Shown in pieces: positions 27,823 to 37,099 of a stretch of DNA of 64,000 nucleotides. The position numbers were made by a program, and so were the translations under genes. Source of the DNA: JAHEEL01 sp963785245. GTDB taxonomy: Bacteria; Actinomycetota; Acidimicrobiia; Spongiisociales; UBA5794. The first letter of the stretch is position 1; each line of letters opens with the position of its first letter. Where the stretch lies: the NCBI GenBank assembly GCA_963785245.1, contig CAWAUO010000022.1:3833-67832 (forward strand). Reading direction: 5' to 3'. Below the pieces are notes generated by a model. The model had not been told where the DNA came from and did not search any database. It saw only the letters and a list, made by a program, of their open reading frames with translations.

Positions 27823-28110
27823 ATGTTCGGCGAATTTCTCGAGGCCCTCCAGGCGGATGGTTTCGACATGTCTTGGCAGGATTTCGCGAACTGTCGCGGG
27901 GCTGATCCTGACCTGTTCTTCCCCGAACGCGGCGCGTCCACACGCACGGCGAAGGGGATCTGCCGCGAATGCACGGTGCGCGACGAGTGCCTTGAGTTCG
28001 CGATCGTCTCGAGCGAGAAGTTCGGGATCTGGGGACAGATGTCCGAGCGCGAACGGCGCAAGATTCGCAAGGAGCGCCAGATCGCGATCGGTCGTCGCCG
28101 CGCGGTGTAG
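27823..28110 (+). CDS. WhiB-like iron-sulfur transcription factor
   Basis: The 95-residue protein has the four Wbl cysteines that ligate a 4Fe-4S cluster: Cys24 (ANCRG), Cys47 and Cys50 (ICREC) and Cys56 (DECLEF). The turn segment FGIWGQMSERERRK and the basic C-terminus follow; the family's usual G(V/I)WGG reads GIWGQ here. Wbl proteins bind the primary sigma factor and occur in actinobacteria and their phages, which supports the taxonomic call. ATG 27823 has GGGAG 8 nt upstream. It is divergent from sdhC. The subgroup (WhiB1/2/3/7) cannot be told safely. Confidence 0.93.
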   Translation: MFGEFLEALQADGFDMSWQDFANCRGADPDLFFPERGASTRTAKGICRECTVRDECLEFAIVSSEKFGIWGQMSERERRKIRKERQIAIGRRRAV

Positions 28111-28188
28111 CCGGTTTGCACGGCGCAACCCACCTCCCCGGATCGTCTCCGGTAGAATCGGGCCGTGTCGTCCACCTAAGGAGCCGGG

Positions 28189-29134
28189 TTGAGTCCTACC
28201 GCTACCGCCATCGTCGCCGTCGTCGTCGGATTGGTTCTGATCGGAATCGTCTGGGCCATCGCCTCGCTGGTGCGCAGCACCACATCGGAGTCGTTCCTGT
28301 CGTCCGAGCCGGCCCCTGATGCGCAAGACCGCATGCGTCCGAAGGTGGTGGGTTTTCACGTCCACGACGACACGGCGAAGGTCTACTACGGCGTTCCGTT
28401 GCCGGACGACGAGATCAGTGATCACCTGCGCGACGTGTTGTGCCATGACGCTTCGCTCGTCCTGCACGAGAAGCGATCTCACGGCCTTCCGATCGACCAG
28501 GTCACCCGGGCCGAGGTGTACGGGCAGCGGGACGGCCAACCGGTTGAGGTTGCCGTATTGGAACTCGAGTCACCCGGTGTGATCCCCGAGATCGTGGCCC
28601 CAGATCTCGTACCCCATGCGTCGGTCTCGGCGTTCGACCCGCTCGCGTCGCTTGGAGAACAGGACCTCGAGATCCAGCCGGGGGTTGCGGCACGGGCACC
28701 CGACGAGGATCTCCCGGCGTTCACCGACGAGATCCTCTACGCGAAGTCGGTGGAAGCGCGCCTGCCGCGCCGCGGGCATCGATCCGAGCGACGTGACGCT
28801 CTCGATCCTCGCGCGGGCGTTGCTGCAGCTCGGCGGGTATCAGCTGACCGATCGCCCGGGTGGTTCCGGCGACTCCTATCTCGCCCAGAAGGCGGGATCC
28901 GTGGCGCTGGTTGTGGTGCACGAGTACCAGGCCGGCGAGCACCCAGAACTCCCGGAGAGTGCGGTCAACGCATTCGTGATCGAAGTCGCACAGAGCAACC
29001 CGCAGCGAGCGCTGTTGATCACGGATATGTTCAGCCCGTACGTCATCTACGAGAAGGAACGCAGTGACCCCCGGTGCCGGTTCATCACGCGCGAGCGGTT
29101 GCAGCCGTTCGTGGACAGCTTCGCTCTGCAATAG
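28189..29134 (+). pseudogene. Membrane-anchored protein of unknown function, frameshifted near 28765
   Basis: The N-terminal frame starts at TTG 28189 behind AAGGAG and encodes one membrane anchor (IVAVVVGLVLIGIVWAIASLV) and a roughly 170-residue soluble part. Coding similarity then moves to another frame, through ALLQLGGYQLTDRPGG and ALVVVHEYQAGE to the stop at 29134. A one-base insertion in the C/G run near 28765 explains the break, and rejoining gives about 314 residues. The C-terminal strand pattern (VALVVVHEYQ, NAFVIEVAQSN, RALLITDMFSP) is loosely like restriction-endonuclease-fold proteins, which is only a guess. A TAGAAT -10 box stands at 28151. Confidence 0.55.
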
Positions 29135-29221
29135 GCCGTGTGATGGACTGCCGACCGATTTCGAACGACCCGTCGCAGGAGGACAACAAGCCTCCTACAC
29201 TGAACACCTGAAAGGAGTCCC

Positions 29222-29416
29222 GTGCTTTTTGCGTTTATCAAGAACCTCGGTGGGCCTGAGCTGCTCATCATCCTTCTCGTAGTGGTGTTGCTGTTCGGTG
29301 CTGCGAAGCTCCCGAGCCTTGCCCGGTCAATCGGTGCCTCGGCGAAAGAGTTTAAGAAGGGCGTCGAAGAAGGCGTCTCCGACGAGGACACCCCGGCCGA
29401 CGCCGACGCGACCTGA
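29222..29416 (+). CDS. tatA: Sec-independent translocase subunit TatA
   Basis: The 64-residue protein has one N-terminal membrane helix (ELLIILLVVVLLFGAAKLPSL), the Phe-Gly hinge (LFGAAKLP) and an amphipathic helix ARSIGASAKEFKKG, followed by an acidic tail. This is the TatA/E layout, which forms the protein-conducting part of the twin-arginine pathway. The start is GTG with AAAGGAG upstream. It precedes the sigma factor module; in mycobacteria a tat gene (tatB) also lies next to sigE-rseA-htrA. Confidence 0.92.
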   Translation: MLFAFIKNLGGPELLIILLVVVLLFGAAKLPSLARSIGASAKEFKKGVEEGVSDEDTPADADAT

Positions 29417-29482
29417 AGTCCGGCGGCGATTGCGGGAACTCGATCGGTGGCGACGACGTTTCTTCCCCAGTTGTGGGGAAGC

Positions 29483-29992
29483 ATGACTGACGATTTCACA
29501 CCGACCTGGGAAGACGTTGCGCAACGCTATGGGCGCAAGATCTACAACTTCGCCTATCGCCTCACCGGCAACCCGGACGACGCGGCAGATCTTGTGCAAG
29601 AGGTTCTGCTCCGTGTGCGCAAGGGTCTCGACTCGTACCAGCCCGGCTCGTTCGAAGGCTGGCTCTGGCGCATTACCCGCAATGCCTTCCTTGACGGCAT
29701 CCGCCGCAAACAGCGGCGGCCCGAGTCGGCGCTCCCGGAAGGCGACCACCACAGCCTCGGTTCAAGCCCATCGCCCGACGAAGTCCTCGCATCGGTCCGC
29801 CTCTCGGACGATGTGCAGTCGTCGCTCCTCAAGCTGCCGTATGACTATCGCGAGGCCGTTGTGCTGTGTGATGTCGTGGGCCTCACCTACGACGAGATTG
29901 CGGAGGCCACCGACGTCCCGGTCGGCACTGTGCGGAGCCGCATCCACCGCGGCCGCAAGCAACTGCGGGAACTGCTGACATGGCCCGTCTAG
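29483..29992 (+). CDS. ECF (extracytoplasmic function) RNA polymerase sigma factor
   Basis: The 169-residue group 4 sigma factor has region 2 (IYNFAYRLTGNPDDAADLVQ and the -10 recognition helix around GWLWRITRN) and region 4 (LPYDYREAVVLCDVVGLTYD with the helix-turn-helix VPVGTVRSRIHRGRKQL). ATG 29483 follows GGGGAA. Its 3' end overlaps the anti-sigma gene by 13 nt, so the pair is translationally coupled. Together with the anti-sigma and RseB-like genes it resembles a SigE/RpoE envelope-stress module. Confidence 0.93.
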   Translation: MTDDFTPTWEDVAQRYGRKIYNFAYRLTGNPDDAADLVQEVLLRVRKGLDSYQPGSFEGWLWRITRNAFLDGIRRKQRRPESALPEGDHHSLGSSPSPDEVLASVRLSDDVQSSLLKLPYDYREAVVLCDVVGLTYDEIAEATDVPVGTVRSRIHRGRKQLRELLTWPV

Positions 29993-30594
29993 TGCCCGCC
30001 TCCGACGCGCGCGGTGAGTTGTTCTCCGCCTACCTCGATGGACAACTGACGCCCGAAGAACTCAAGGTCGTCAGCCAACTCCTCGACGGAGATATTGGGG
30101 CGATCCAGGAATTCCGGTCGCTGCAGCGCACCCGTGCCGCGCTCCGACTCCTCCCCGAGTTCGAGATCCCAGCGAATCTGCTGCCGGACGGCCATCTCGG
30201 AGATCGTCTCTCGGCCTATCTCGACGGGGAACTCGTCACGATGGAGCATCGTCGCGTGACACGGCATGTGGTCGACTGCTCCGACTGCCGAATCGCACTC
30301 CAGGAACTCGACCGCGCACGGATCGCCGTTCGCTCCCTGCCCGGTGTTGACACGACGATGACCGGCGAGACTCCGGCGATTGCTGCGGTTCCGCCGCGGA
30401 GCCATCGGAAGAGATTTGTTGCCGGCGGCATCGGCGCCGCGGCAGCAGCCGCGCTCCTCGTCGGTTTGGTCGTTGGGGGTGGAGACGAACCGGCGTTCTC
30501 GCTGGACGACCTCAGCACACGGCATGTCGCTCGCGCCTCCGCTGAGCCGGGCTTCGCGGTCCTCCCGGCCGGCATGGAGATTGCACTCCCGTGA
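29980..30594 (+). CDS. Membrane anti-sigma factor with two anti-sigma-like modules (RseA-like)
   Basis: The 204-residue protein has two similar N-terminal modules. The first is LFSAYLDGQLTPEELKVV (near residue 14), which lacks zinc ligands; the second, LSAYLDGELVTMEHRRV, is followed by HVVDCSDC, the HxxxCxxC part of a zinc-binding anti-sigma domain. A membrane segment (about residues 147-167, GGIGAAAAAALLVGLVVGG) separates a short extracytoplasmic tail. It should hold the upstream sigma factor at the membrane until a signal triggers release. The stop overlaps the next gene (GTGA). Confidence 0.85.
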   Translation: MARLVPASDARGELFSAYLDGQLTPEELKVVSQLLDGDIGAIQEFRSLQRTRAALRLLPEFEIPANLLPDGHLGDRLSAYLDGELVTMEHRRVTRHVVDCSDCRIALQELDRARIAVRSLPGVDTTMTGETPAIAAVPPRSHRKRFVAGGIGAAAAAALLVGLVVGGGDEPAFSLDDLSTRHVARASAEPGFAVLPAGMEIALP

Positions 30595-31526
30595 TCATCA
30601 GGCGTCTCCTTGTGGTCGGTGGGCTCGTAGCAGTGTCTGCGGTCGCGACCGTTGGCCCTGCGCTGGCTGAGGACCTGTCGGACTATCTCGACGATGCAGC
30701 CAACGCCATCTACTCGGGTCAGCGACTCATTGGAACGAAGTGGGATGGGATCGAGAGCGTCGGCATCGTCGAGATCCAGCATCACGGTGGCATGACGACG
30801 GTTGGGACGGAGTCGGGCATGGCGATGGTGGGCGACGGCCGCATGCACCTCGGGGGACCGGACGAGGCCGCGATCTCATTCGTCCTCGAGACCCGCCAGG
30901 AGTTCGGTGGTCGATACTCGGTGTCGCATGGTGAGGCCACGTACCACCTCAACCGGCCGGCCCACATCCTCGAGGTTGTCGAAGACGGGGCCGTTCGGAT
31001 TCGCATGGTGATTGACAATTCCACGTCGGCACCCGTGGCGACCAAGGTCTTTGATGCAGACGGCGAACTCTTCCGCTACTCCTCGATGGTGGACTTCACC
31101 GTGGCCGTCGATCCGGCCATGGCCCAAACCGACGGCCGCGAATACCGGATGATGATGCCGCTCGGCGAAGCGAACCTCCCAGCCGTCGTCGCCGGATACC
31201 GTCTCACCGATGTCTACGCCGGCCCACAGAACGGGCAGCAGGCCTTCTACACCGATGGGTTGTTCACGTTCTCGGTCTTCACGACCCGCGGACGAGCGAA
31301 CTGGAGTGCCATCGCCGAAGGCGAGTATCCGTACACCACAGCGGGCCGCAACTACCTGCGGGTCATCACGCCGACAAGTGTGTGGGTGCTGTGGAACGCC
31401 CCGGCCACCGCGGTGGCACTGGTCGGGGATCTGCCCCCGGATCACCTCGATGAGGTGCTTGCTGAACTCCCGTTCCCCGGCACCGACAATTGGCTCAGAC
31501 GGATGTGGCGGAACCTGTTCGGGTAG
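30591..31526 (+). CDS. RseB/MucB-like extracytoplasmic regulator of the sigma factor
   Basis: The 311-residue protein starts with a signal peptide (IIRRLLVVGGLVAVSAVAT, probable cleavage after ALA). The mature part resembles MucB/RseB: an N-terminal lipoprotein-carrier-like half, then a C-terminal half with AGYRLTDVYAG and a QAFYTDGLFTFSVFTTRG segment. In Gram-negatives RseB binds the periplasmic end of RseA and senses lipids or porins. Here it directly follows and overlaps the anti-sigma gene, which strongly suggests the same partnership across the cytoplasmic membrane of a Gram-positive-type cell. The gene ends 28 bp from a convergent gene. Confidence 0.75.
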   Translation: MIIRRLLVVGGLVAVSAVATVGPALAEDLSDYLDDAANAIYSGQRLIGTKWDGIESVGIVEIQHHGGMTTVGTESGMAMVGDGRMHLGGPDEAAISFVLETRQEFGGRYSVSHGEATYHLNRPAHILEVVEDGAVRIRMVIDNSTSAPVATKVFDADGELFRYSSMVDFTVAVDPAMAQTDGREYRMMMPLGEANLPAVVAGYRLTDVYAGPQNGQQAFYTDGLFTFSVFTTRGRANWSAIAEGEYPYTTAGRNYLRVITPTSVWVLWNAPATAVALVGDLPPDHLDEVLAELPFPGTDNWLRRMWRNLFG

Positions 31527-31554
31527 ACCGCCGGATCGGACGTCGTCGGCGCTC

Positions 31555-32223
31555 CTATGCCCGGTCGTCTTTCGTCTCGTCGTAGTAGTCGAGACGGTCG
31601 ACCGGCAGTACCAGGGAGGTCAAGAAGTTCATGACGTGGGCCGTGATGCGCTTCAGGAACCGGAAGTACAGCGCCCGCGCGACGGCGTCCGATGCCGCGC
31701 CGGTCGATCGGGACGCTGCCTTGACGTGTTGGTCGTACTCGTCGAGGAAACCGTCGGCCTTGGCGATCAATTCACGAGCGCGCACTTCGTCGCGCTCGCG
31801 GAATGTCTCGGCAGCATCTCCGAGCAGCGCAGACACCCGGTCGCGGTATCCCGCGAGGAGTTCATAATCCGGAGCGCCCTCGAAGTCGGCTCCGTACTTG
31901 ACGAGGTCATAGAAGTTCTTGGAGTAGTCGCCGATTCGTTCGGCATCCTTGACGGTGCTCATGTAGGCGAGCACGAGTGGGAGATCCACGGTGTCGGTGA
32001 CCGACGCGTGCAGCATCAGATCGCGCCGGACATCCTGCTGGGCACTATTGATGCCGCGATCGGTGGTCTTGAGCTCCTTCTTGGTCTCCTTCGACTTGCC
32101 GCCGCCGAAGAGTGCGTCCATGGCGGTGTCGTAGACGTCGCGCCCGTCCAGCACCATTTGTACGAGGGTCGCCTCGACGACATCGATCGTTGATTCGCCC
32201 CCCTTGAAGAACTGAAACACCAT
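31555..32223 (-). CDS. PhoU-domain protein
   Basis: The 222-residue all-helical protein has PhoU-like repeats: ATLVQMVLDGRDVYDTAMDA in the first and LAYMSTVKDAERIGDYSKNFYD with the metal-binding ExxxDxxKN-type motif in the second. It directly follows, 9 bp away, a Na+/phosphate cotransporter gene and is probably its regulatory partner, as in fused NptA-PhoU proteins. It is distinct from the PhoU at 33500. Confidence 0.82.
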   Translation of the reverse strand: MVFQFFKGGESTIDVVEATLVQMVLDGRDVYDTAMDALFGGGKSKETKKELKTTDRGINSAQQDVRRDLMLHASVTDTVDLPLVLAYMSTVKDAERIGDYSKNFYDLVKYGADFEGAPDYELLAGYRDRVSALLGDAAETFRERDEVRARELIAKADGFLDEYDQHVKAASRSTGAASDAVARALYFRFLKRITAHVMNFLTSLVLPVDRLDYYDETKDDRA

Positions 32224-32232
32224 GTGGACCTC

Positions 32233-33393
32233 CTAGAAGACAACAATAATCAGAAGCGGCAGGGCGATGAAGATTCCAGCAACGTACGCCATCGCGACCC
32301 ATGTGCGATCGGCGGCGATTCGCGCCATCCAGCCTGCCAACTGGATGGGGATGACGCGGATTTTCGGAATTGGGTAGAGAATGAGGATCCCGAGGAGGTT
32401 GAACAACAGGTGGACGAGAGCGATCGTGAGTCCGTCCACCGTCCCGGCCGCGAACGCCGCAAGGAGCGCGGTGACGGTCGTCCCGATGTTCGCTCCGAGG
32501 GTGATCGGGTAGGCGTTCTGCACGAGTATCAGACCCGATGCAACGAGCGGGATCAGGATCGAGGTCGTGATGCTTGACGATTGCACCGCCATCGTGATGA
32601 GGACGCCAACCGACATCCCGATCAGTCCGCTCTTCGCCAGCGCCGCGTTGAGCGATCGCTCGATTCGTGCGGCAATCAGCACCTTCATGTTCTTCGTGAT
32701 GTAGGTGAGGGTGAAGAAGATCATCGCGAGGCCGACGATCAGCAGGAGGAATCCGAGTACCCGGGTGTTGTCGGTGATCAGTTCGAGAAACGACTCGATG
32801 TGGGAGGCACCCCACTTGACGGCTCCCTTGATCGGGCTGTCGAATTTGCCACCGCCGACCTCACCGGCGAATGCCTCGGCCATAGCCGCAGCCGGCTTCG
32901 ACAGGATTCCGAACGCGAGTTCCAGGGGCAGGATGATCGCAACAGCCATCACATTGAAGAAGTCGTGCATGGTCGCGGCGGTGAAGGCGAGACGGAACTC
33001 TTCGGATCGCCGTGCGTGGCCGAGCGAGACGAGCGTGTTGGTGACCGTCGTGCCGATGTTTGCGCCCATGATCATGGGCACCGCGGTCTCCATCGGGAGG
33101 CTGCCGGCTGCCACGAGGGCGACGATCGTCGATGTCGTCACGGACGACGACTGAACGAGGACGGTGGCGAGGATGCCCACGGCCAGCGCGGCGATCGGGT
33201 TCGTGATGCCTTCGAACAGGCTCTCGTTGGCTCCGCCGCTGACCCCCTTGATGCCGCCTTCGAGGAGTCGGACGCCGACGAGGAAGAGATACAGGAGGCC
33301 GATGACGAGGGCGGCGCGAGCCCAGCCCGGCATCGTCCGGCGCGAGCGTTGGGCTGGCTCGAGTGCGTCGTCGGGTTCGGTCTCAGCGGTCAC
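32233..33393 (-). CDS. Sodium-dependent phosphate transporter (NptA/PNaS family)
   Basis: The 386-residue membrane protein has two inverted halves with the family's QSSS repeats, QSSSVTTSTIVAL and QSSSITTSILIPL, each followed by GANIGTTVT. These motifs define the Na/Pi cotransporter II family. About eight membrane segments are visible. The start is GTG. With the PhoU-domain gene downstream and the pst operon next to it, this segment collects both low- and high-affinity phosphate uptake. Confidence 0.9.
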   Translation of the reverse strand: MTAETEPDDALEPAQRSRRTMPGWARAALVIGLLYLFLVGVRLLEGGIKGVSGGANESLFEGITNPIAALAVGILATVLVQSSSVTTSTIVALVAAGSLPMETAVPMIMGANIGTTVTNTLVSLGHARRSEEFRLAFTAATMHDFFNVMAVAIILPLELAFGILSKPAAAMAEAFAGEVGGGKFDSPIKGAVKWGASHIESFLELITDNTRVLGFLLLIVGLAMIFFTLTYITKNMKVLIAARIERSLNAALAKSGLIGMSVGVLITMAVQSSSITTSILIPLVASGLILVQNAYPITLGANIGTTVTALLAAFAAGTVDGLTIALVHLLFNLLGILILYPIPKIRVIPIQLAGWMARIAADRTWVAMAYVAGIFIALPLLIIVVF

Positions 33394-33499
33394 GTTCGTC
33401 CGGTGTCTGAGTCGGGAGACGGCGCCGATCTGACCGCCGCCTGTTGTCAGGAATGCAGCTGCTCAGCGCTCTCCCCGGGGGAAAGGTGCGGGCGCGATG

Positions 33500-34217
33500 C
33501 TACTCGCTCGGCGGTTCACTGTCTTCGTCGGGGAACGTTCCGGTCATTACGTACGTGACGTTCTGCGAGATATTCACACCATGGTCGGCGATCCGCTCGA
33601 GGAACCGACCGACATGGGAGAGCTCAACGGCCGAGTCCAATCCGAGTTCGGCGCTGTGGGCGTGGATCGTTCTGAAGAATCGTTCGGTGATCTCATCGAC
33701 AATATCGTCCGATGCCTCCGCATTGACGCCGATCTCGGGGTCGAGGTTGGCGATCGCGACGACGGCTGCAGTGAAGATCTTCGCCGACTCGCTCACGAGG
33801 CGCTCGAGAAGGCTCCGCATTTCCGGGCAGCTGCGGGAAGCCGTCGTGGGCCGCGACCCGGTTTGCGATGTTGACCGCAAGATCACCCGACCGCTCCATC
33901 TCGTAGAGGATGCGGGTCGCGGCGACCAGGAATCGGAGATCGGACGCGACCGGTTGCTGGAGTGCGAGGATCTCGAACGTCCGTTGCTCGAGCGTTCGGT
34001 AGAGCGCGTTGACTGGTTGATCGCCGGCGCGTACGGCTTCGACGAGATCCAGCCGGTTATCGACGGCGACCTCACCGGCGCGGCGGGTGTTCTCCACGAC
34101 GAGTGAGCCCATTTGGACGAGGCCTCGACGGATCTCGTCGAGCTCATCGTCGAAGTGGTGGCGGATCTCGACCTCGCCCTCTTGCTCGTGGGCGTGTTCG
34201 GGATGAAGGGTGGTCAT
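33500..34217 (-). pseudogene. phoU: Phosphate uptake regulator PhoU (one frameshift)
   Basis: The first frame (from ATG 34217) gives FDDELDEIRRGLVQMGSLVVE and RFLVAATRILYEMERSGDLAVNIANRV. The second (to 33500) gives PEMRSLLERLVSESAK and LERIADHGVNISQNV. Removing one C from the CCC run near 33826 joins them into a normal 239-residue PhoU with both DxxxN metal motifs intact. PhoU lowers Pst uptake and promotes kinase inhibition of the response regulator when phosphate is plentiful. It is the last gene of pstSCAB-phoU. Confidence 0.85.
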
Positions 34218-34226
34218 GGCGTTCTC

Positions 34227-35120
34227 CTAGCCGAAGCGGCCCGTGATGTAGTCCTCGGTCTCTTGCTCGCTGGGGTTGGTGAAGATGGGGTTGGTGTGAT
34301 CGAACTCGACCAGACGGCCGGTGCGCTGTCCGCTCTCGCCAACCTCGATGCTGAAGAAGGCGGTGCGGTCGCTGACCCGGGCAGCCTGTTGCATGTTGTG
34401 GGTCACGATGACGATCGAGTAGTCCTTCTTGAGCTCATACATCAGTTCCTCAATGCGGAGCGTGGCGATGGGGTCGAGCGCCGATGCCGGTTCGTCCATC
34501 AGCAGGACATCGGGGCTTGTAGCGATCGCTCGTGGCGATGCAGAGGCGCTGTTGTTGGCCTCCGGAGAGGGCGTAGGCGGACTCGTTGAGCTTGTCCTTG
34601 ACCTCTTCCCACAGCGCGCGCGCGGTGCAGCGTCTCTTCGACGAGGTCGTCCATGTTGTCCTTGTATCCGGCGATCCTCGGCCCGAATGCGATGTTGTCG
34701 TAGATGGACTTCGGGAACGGATTCGGTTTCTGGAAGACCATGCCGACGTGGCGGCGAACCTCAACAGGATCGACCTTCTTCGAGTAGAGGTCGACCCCGT
34801 GATACTCGACCGTGCCGTCGACCCGGGCGCTCTCGACCAGGTCGTTCATCCGGTTGAAACAGCGCAGCACCGTCGATCTTCCCGCACCCCGAGGGGCCGA
34901 TGAGGGCGGTGATCTCGTTCTGACGTATCGGCAGGGTCACGTCCTTCACGGCGTGGAAGTCGCCGTAGAAGACGTTGAGGTTCTCCACGTCGATAATGAT
35001 CGGATGGGTGTCGTCTGCCTCGTCGCCCGTGGGAGCGATCATTGCGTCGAGATCGAGGTCCGCGGCGCCCGGCACCAGGTCGGTACTCGTTGTGACCACG
35101 TCGTCCATTCTGCTCACCAT
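34227..35120 (-). pseudogene. pstB: Phosphate ABC transporter ATPase PstB (three frameshifts)
   Basis: The pieces in order are VENLNVFYGDFHAVKDV and the Walker A GPSGCGK, then FNRMNDLVESARVDG with the Q-loop MVFQKPNPFPKS, then NESAYALSGGQQQRL (signature), then LLMDEPASALDP (Walker B) to the usual end DYITGRFG. Breaks lie near 34878 (extra A in AAG[A]TCG), 34622 (extra C in a GCGC run) and 34523 (extra A). All are single-base insertions and every catalytic motif survives, so sequencing error is likely. The start overlaps the pstA stop by 7 nt. Confidence 0.85.
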
Positions 35121-36075
35121 CGCTTTTCGAATCGGTTTCGGAAGTAGATCGCCACGCCATTGAGGGCAAAGAGGATCGGCGAGGAGCACCGTGATGGCTG
35201 CCGGCGCCAGCGTCGCTGCGAACGCCGGGTCGGTCTGGCGTGACCACGAGAACACAATGACCGGCAGTGCGGTGTACGGCCCCGTGAGGTTGTCGAGGAC
35301 GTCGCGTCGGACGAGGCTGAGAAGAAGCCGGTCGCTACGCCGATCGACGAGCAGTGGGGCGGTCTCGCCGAACGCTCTGGCCAGCGTGAGCACGGTGCCG
35401 GTGAGGATGCCCGGGAATGCAGAGGGGAGTACGTGGCTTCTGATGACCTCCCACTTGGTGGCGCCGACCCCGTAGCCCGCCTCGCGGATGGTGCTCGGCA
35501 CCGCCCGGATGCGCCTCGGCCGAGGTGATGATGACGATCGGGAGCACCAGGGCGGCCATCGTGATGCCCGCGGCGATGACGTTCTTCCCTCGGTGGATCC
35601 ACCCAGGCCGATACCGTTGATGAGCGCAACGAACATCGTCAGACCGAGCAGGCCGAAGACGATCGATGGCACGCCGGCGAGGTTGCGCACGGCGGTGTCG
35701 ATCCATTGGGTGAGGCGATTGTCTGGTGCGTACTCCTCGAGGTAGACGGCGGCTCCAACGCCGATCGGGAATGGCGAGGAGGATCACGAGGAATGCGATG
35801 ATGAGCGAGCCGATGATTCCGGTCCAAACGCCCGCCGTCTCGGGGTTCAGCGACAGCCCGGAGGTGATGAAGTCGAAGCCCCGGTCGCGCATGGTGGGCC
35901 AGGCGCCGATCAGGATGTCGGCGAGCAAGACCACGAGGATGAGCAGCGAAGACAGCAGCATCACGAGCAGCATGACCTTGAAGATCACGGCACCCGGTTC
36001 GGTGCGCTTGCCTTCGAGCGTGGCACGTACGGCTTCCCGCGTGGCGCGCTGGGTGGCGCTGGTCCGTTCGGCCAT
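35114..36075 (-). pseudogene. pstA: Phosphate ABC transporter permease PstA (multiple frameshifts)
   Basis: From ATG 36075 the frame gives a cytoplasmic tail and first membrane helices (AVIFKVMLLVMLLSSLLILVV). It then breaks near 35769 (extra C next to GATCGG), 35590, 35511 (extra C), 35341 (extra G next to ATCGGC) and 35170. The joined product includes LAGVPSIVFGLLGL, the EAA-type loop REAGYGVGATKWEVIRSHVLPSA, GETAPLL and the end NGVAIYFRNRFEKRW, all normal for PstA. It moves phosphate through the membrane with PstC and PstB. Confidence 0.8.
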
Positions 36076-37013
36076 CAGTAGGTCTCCCGAAATCGGCGCA
36101 CGAGGCGGTTGCTCGCCGAGTTGAGAGCAAGCGTCATGGCGAACAACAGCAGTCCGACGAAGAACAGGCTCTGGAAGGCGAGACCTTCACCGGCGACCTG
36201 GTCGGTACCGATGGCGAGCGACGCGATCGCCGCAGTCATGGTCTGACCCGGATCGAGAGGGTTGACGGTGAACAGCGCCCCGCCGACGGCACCGGCAGCC
36301 ATGAACACAACCATCGTCTCGCCGATAGCCCTTGAGAACGCCAGGATCAAGCGAGGCCATGATGCCCGAGATCGCAGCCGGCAGCACGACGCGGATCGTG
36401 GTCGTGACTCGATTGGCGCCAAGTCCGAACGACGCTTCCCTGAGCGAACTCGGGCACGGCCCTCATGGCGTCCTCAGAGACCGAAGCGACCAGAGGGCGT
36501 GATGAGAACGCCGACTGCCAGGCCCGCAGAGAGCATGCTGAAGGCGCCCGCCGTCGGAAAGATGCGCTGCACGACCTCGGGGCCAATGAAGGACAGTGCC
36601 CAGAAGCCGAGTACGACCGATGGGATTCCGGCGAGCATCTCAACGACCGGCTTGAGGGTCCGGCGGGCCCTGGGACTGGCGTACTCGGCGAGGTAGACGG
36701 CGGCTCCGAGGCCGAGGGGAGCGGCCACGAGGATGCCGATGACTGCAATGATGAACGTGCCGACGACGATCGTTCGAAGGTCATACAGCCCGCGTCGCGG
36801 GAACCATCCCAGCGACCAGAGCGAGCCGAGTTCACCCTCGTCGATGAGGCCTTTCACGAACGTCCAGGCCTCGCCCACCAGCGAGAGGACGATCGCGATG
36901 CTGATGATGATCGAGATGAACCCAGCTGCGAAGAACAGCGTTCGGACGGTCCGCTCTTTGGCGCGCCGGCGAGGGTCTCCGCTGAGGTCGATCTTCGGTG
37001 ATGTGGTGGTCAT
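36075..37013 (-). pseudogene. pstC: Phosphate ABC transporter permease PstC (multiple frameshifts)
   Basis: The N-terminal frame from ATG 37013 reads through several membrane helices, AAPLGLGAAVYLAEYASP and AGIPSVVLGFWALSF. It breaks near 36490, 36440 and 36351 (extra T before GATCCTGG). The last part is LILAFSRAIGETMVVFMAAGA through to SNRLVRRFRETY. After correction it is a standard PstC of about 310 residues. Its stop overlaps the pstA start (TGATG). Confidence 0.8.
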
Positions 37014-37099
37014 GGGCTCCGGGGCGGGATGGTAGAGGGGCGGGTACGTTGCGTGTCCCCGCCCCTCAGAGTGGCGGTGGTGCTGTTCGCGTCCGTCGA

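Noticed and set aside
28616..29134. Treating the second half of the 28.2-kb gene as an independent gene
   Set aside because: The first half ends without its natural continuation and the two frames join with a single-base correction near 28765; no ribosome-binding site precedes the second part.
32581..33558. A 325-codon plus-strand frame opposite the NptA gene
   Set aside because: Its composition (Arg, Asp, His, Glu rich) is typical of an antisense shadow, and NptA motifs on the other strand are unmistakable.
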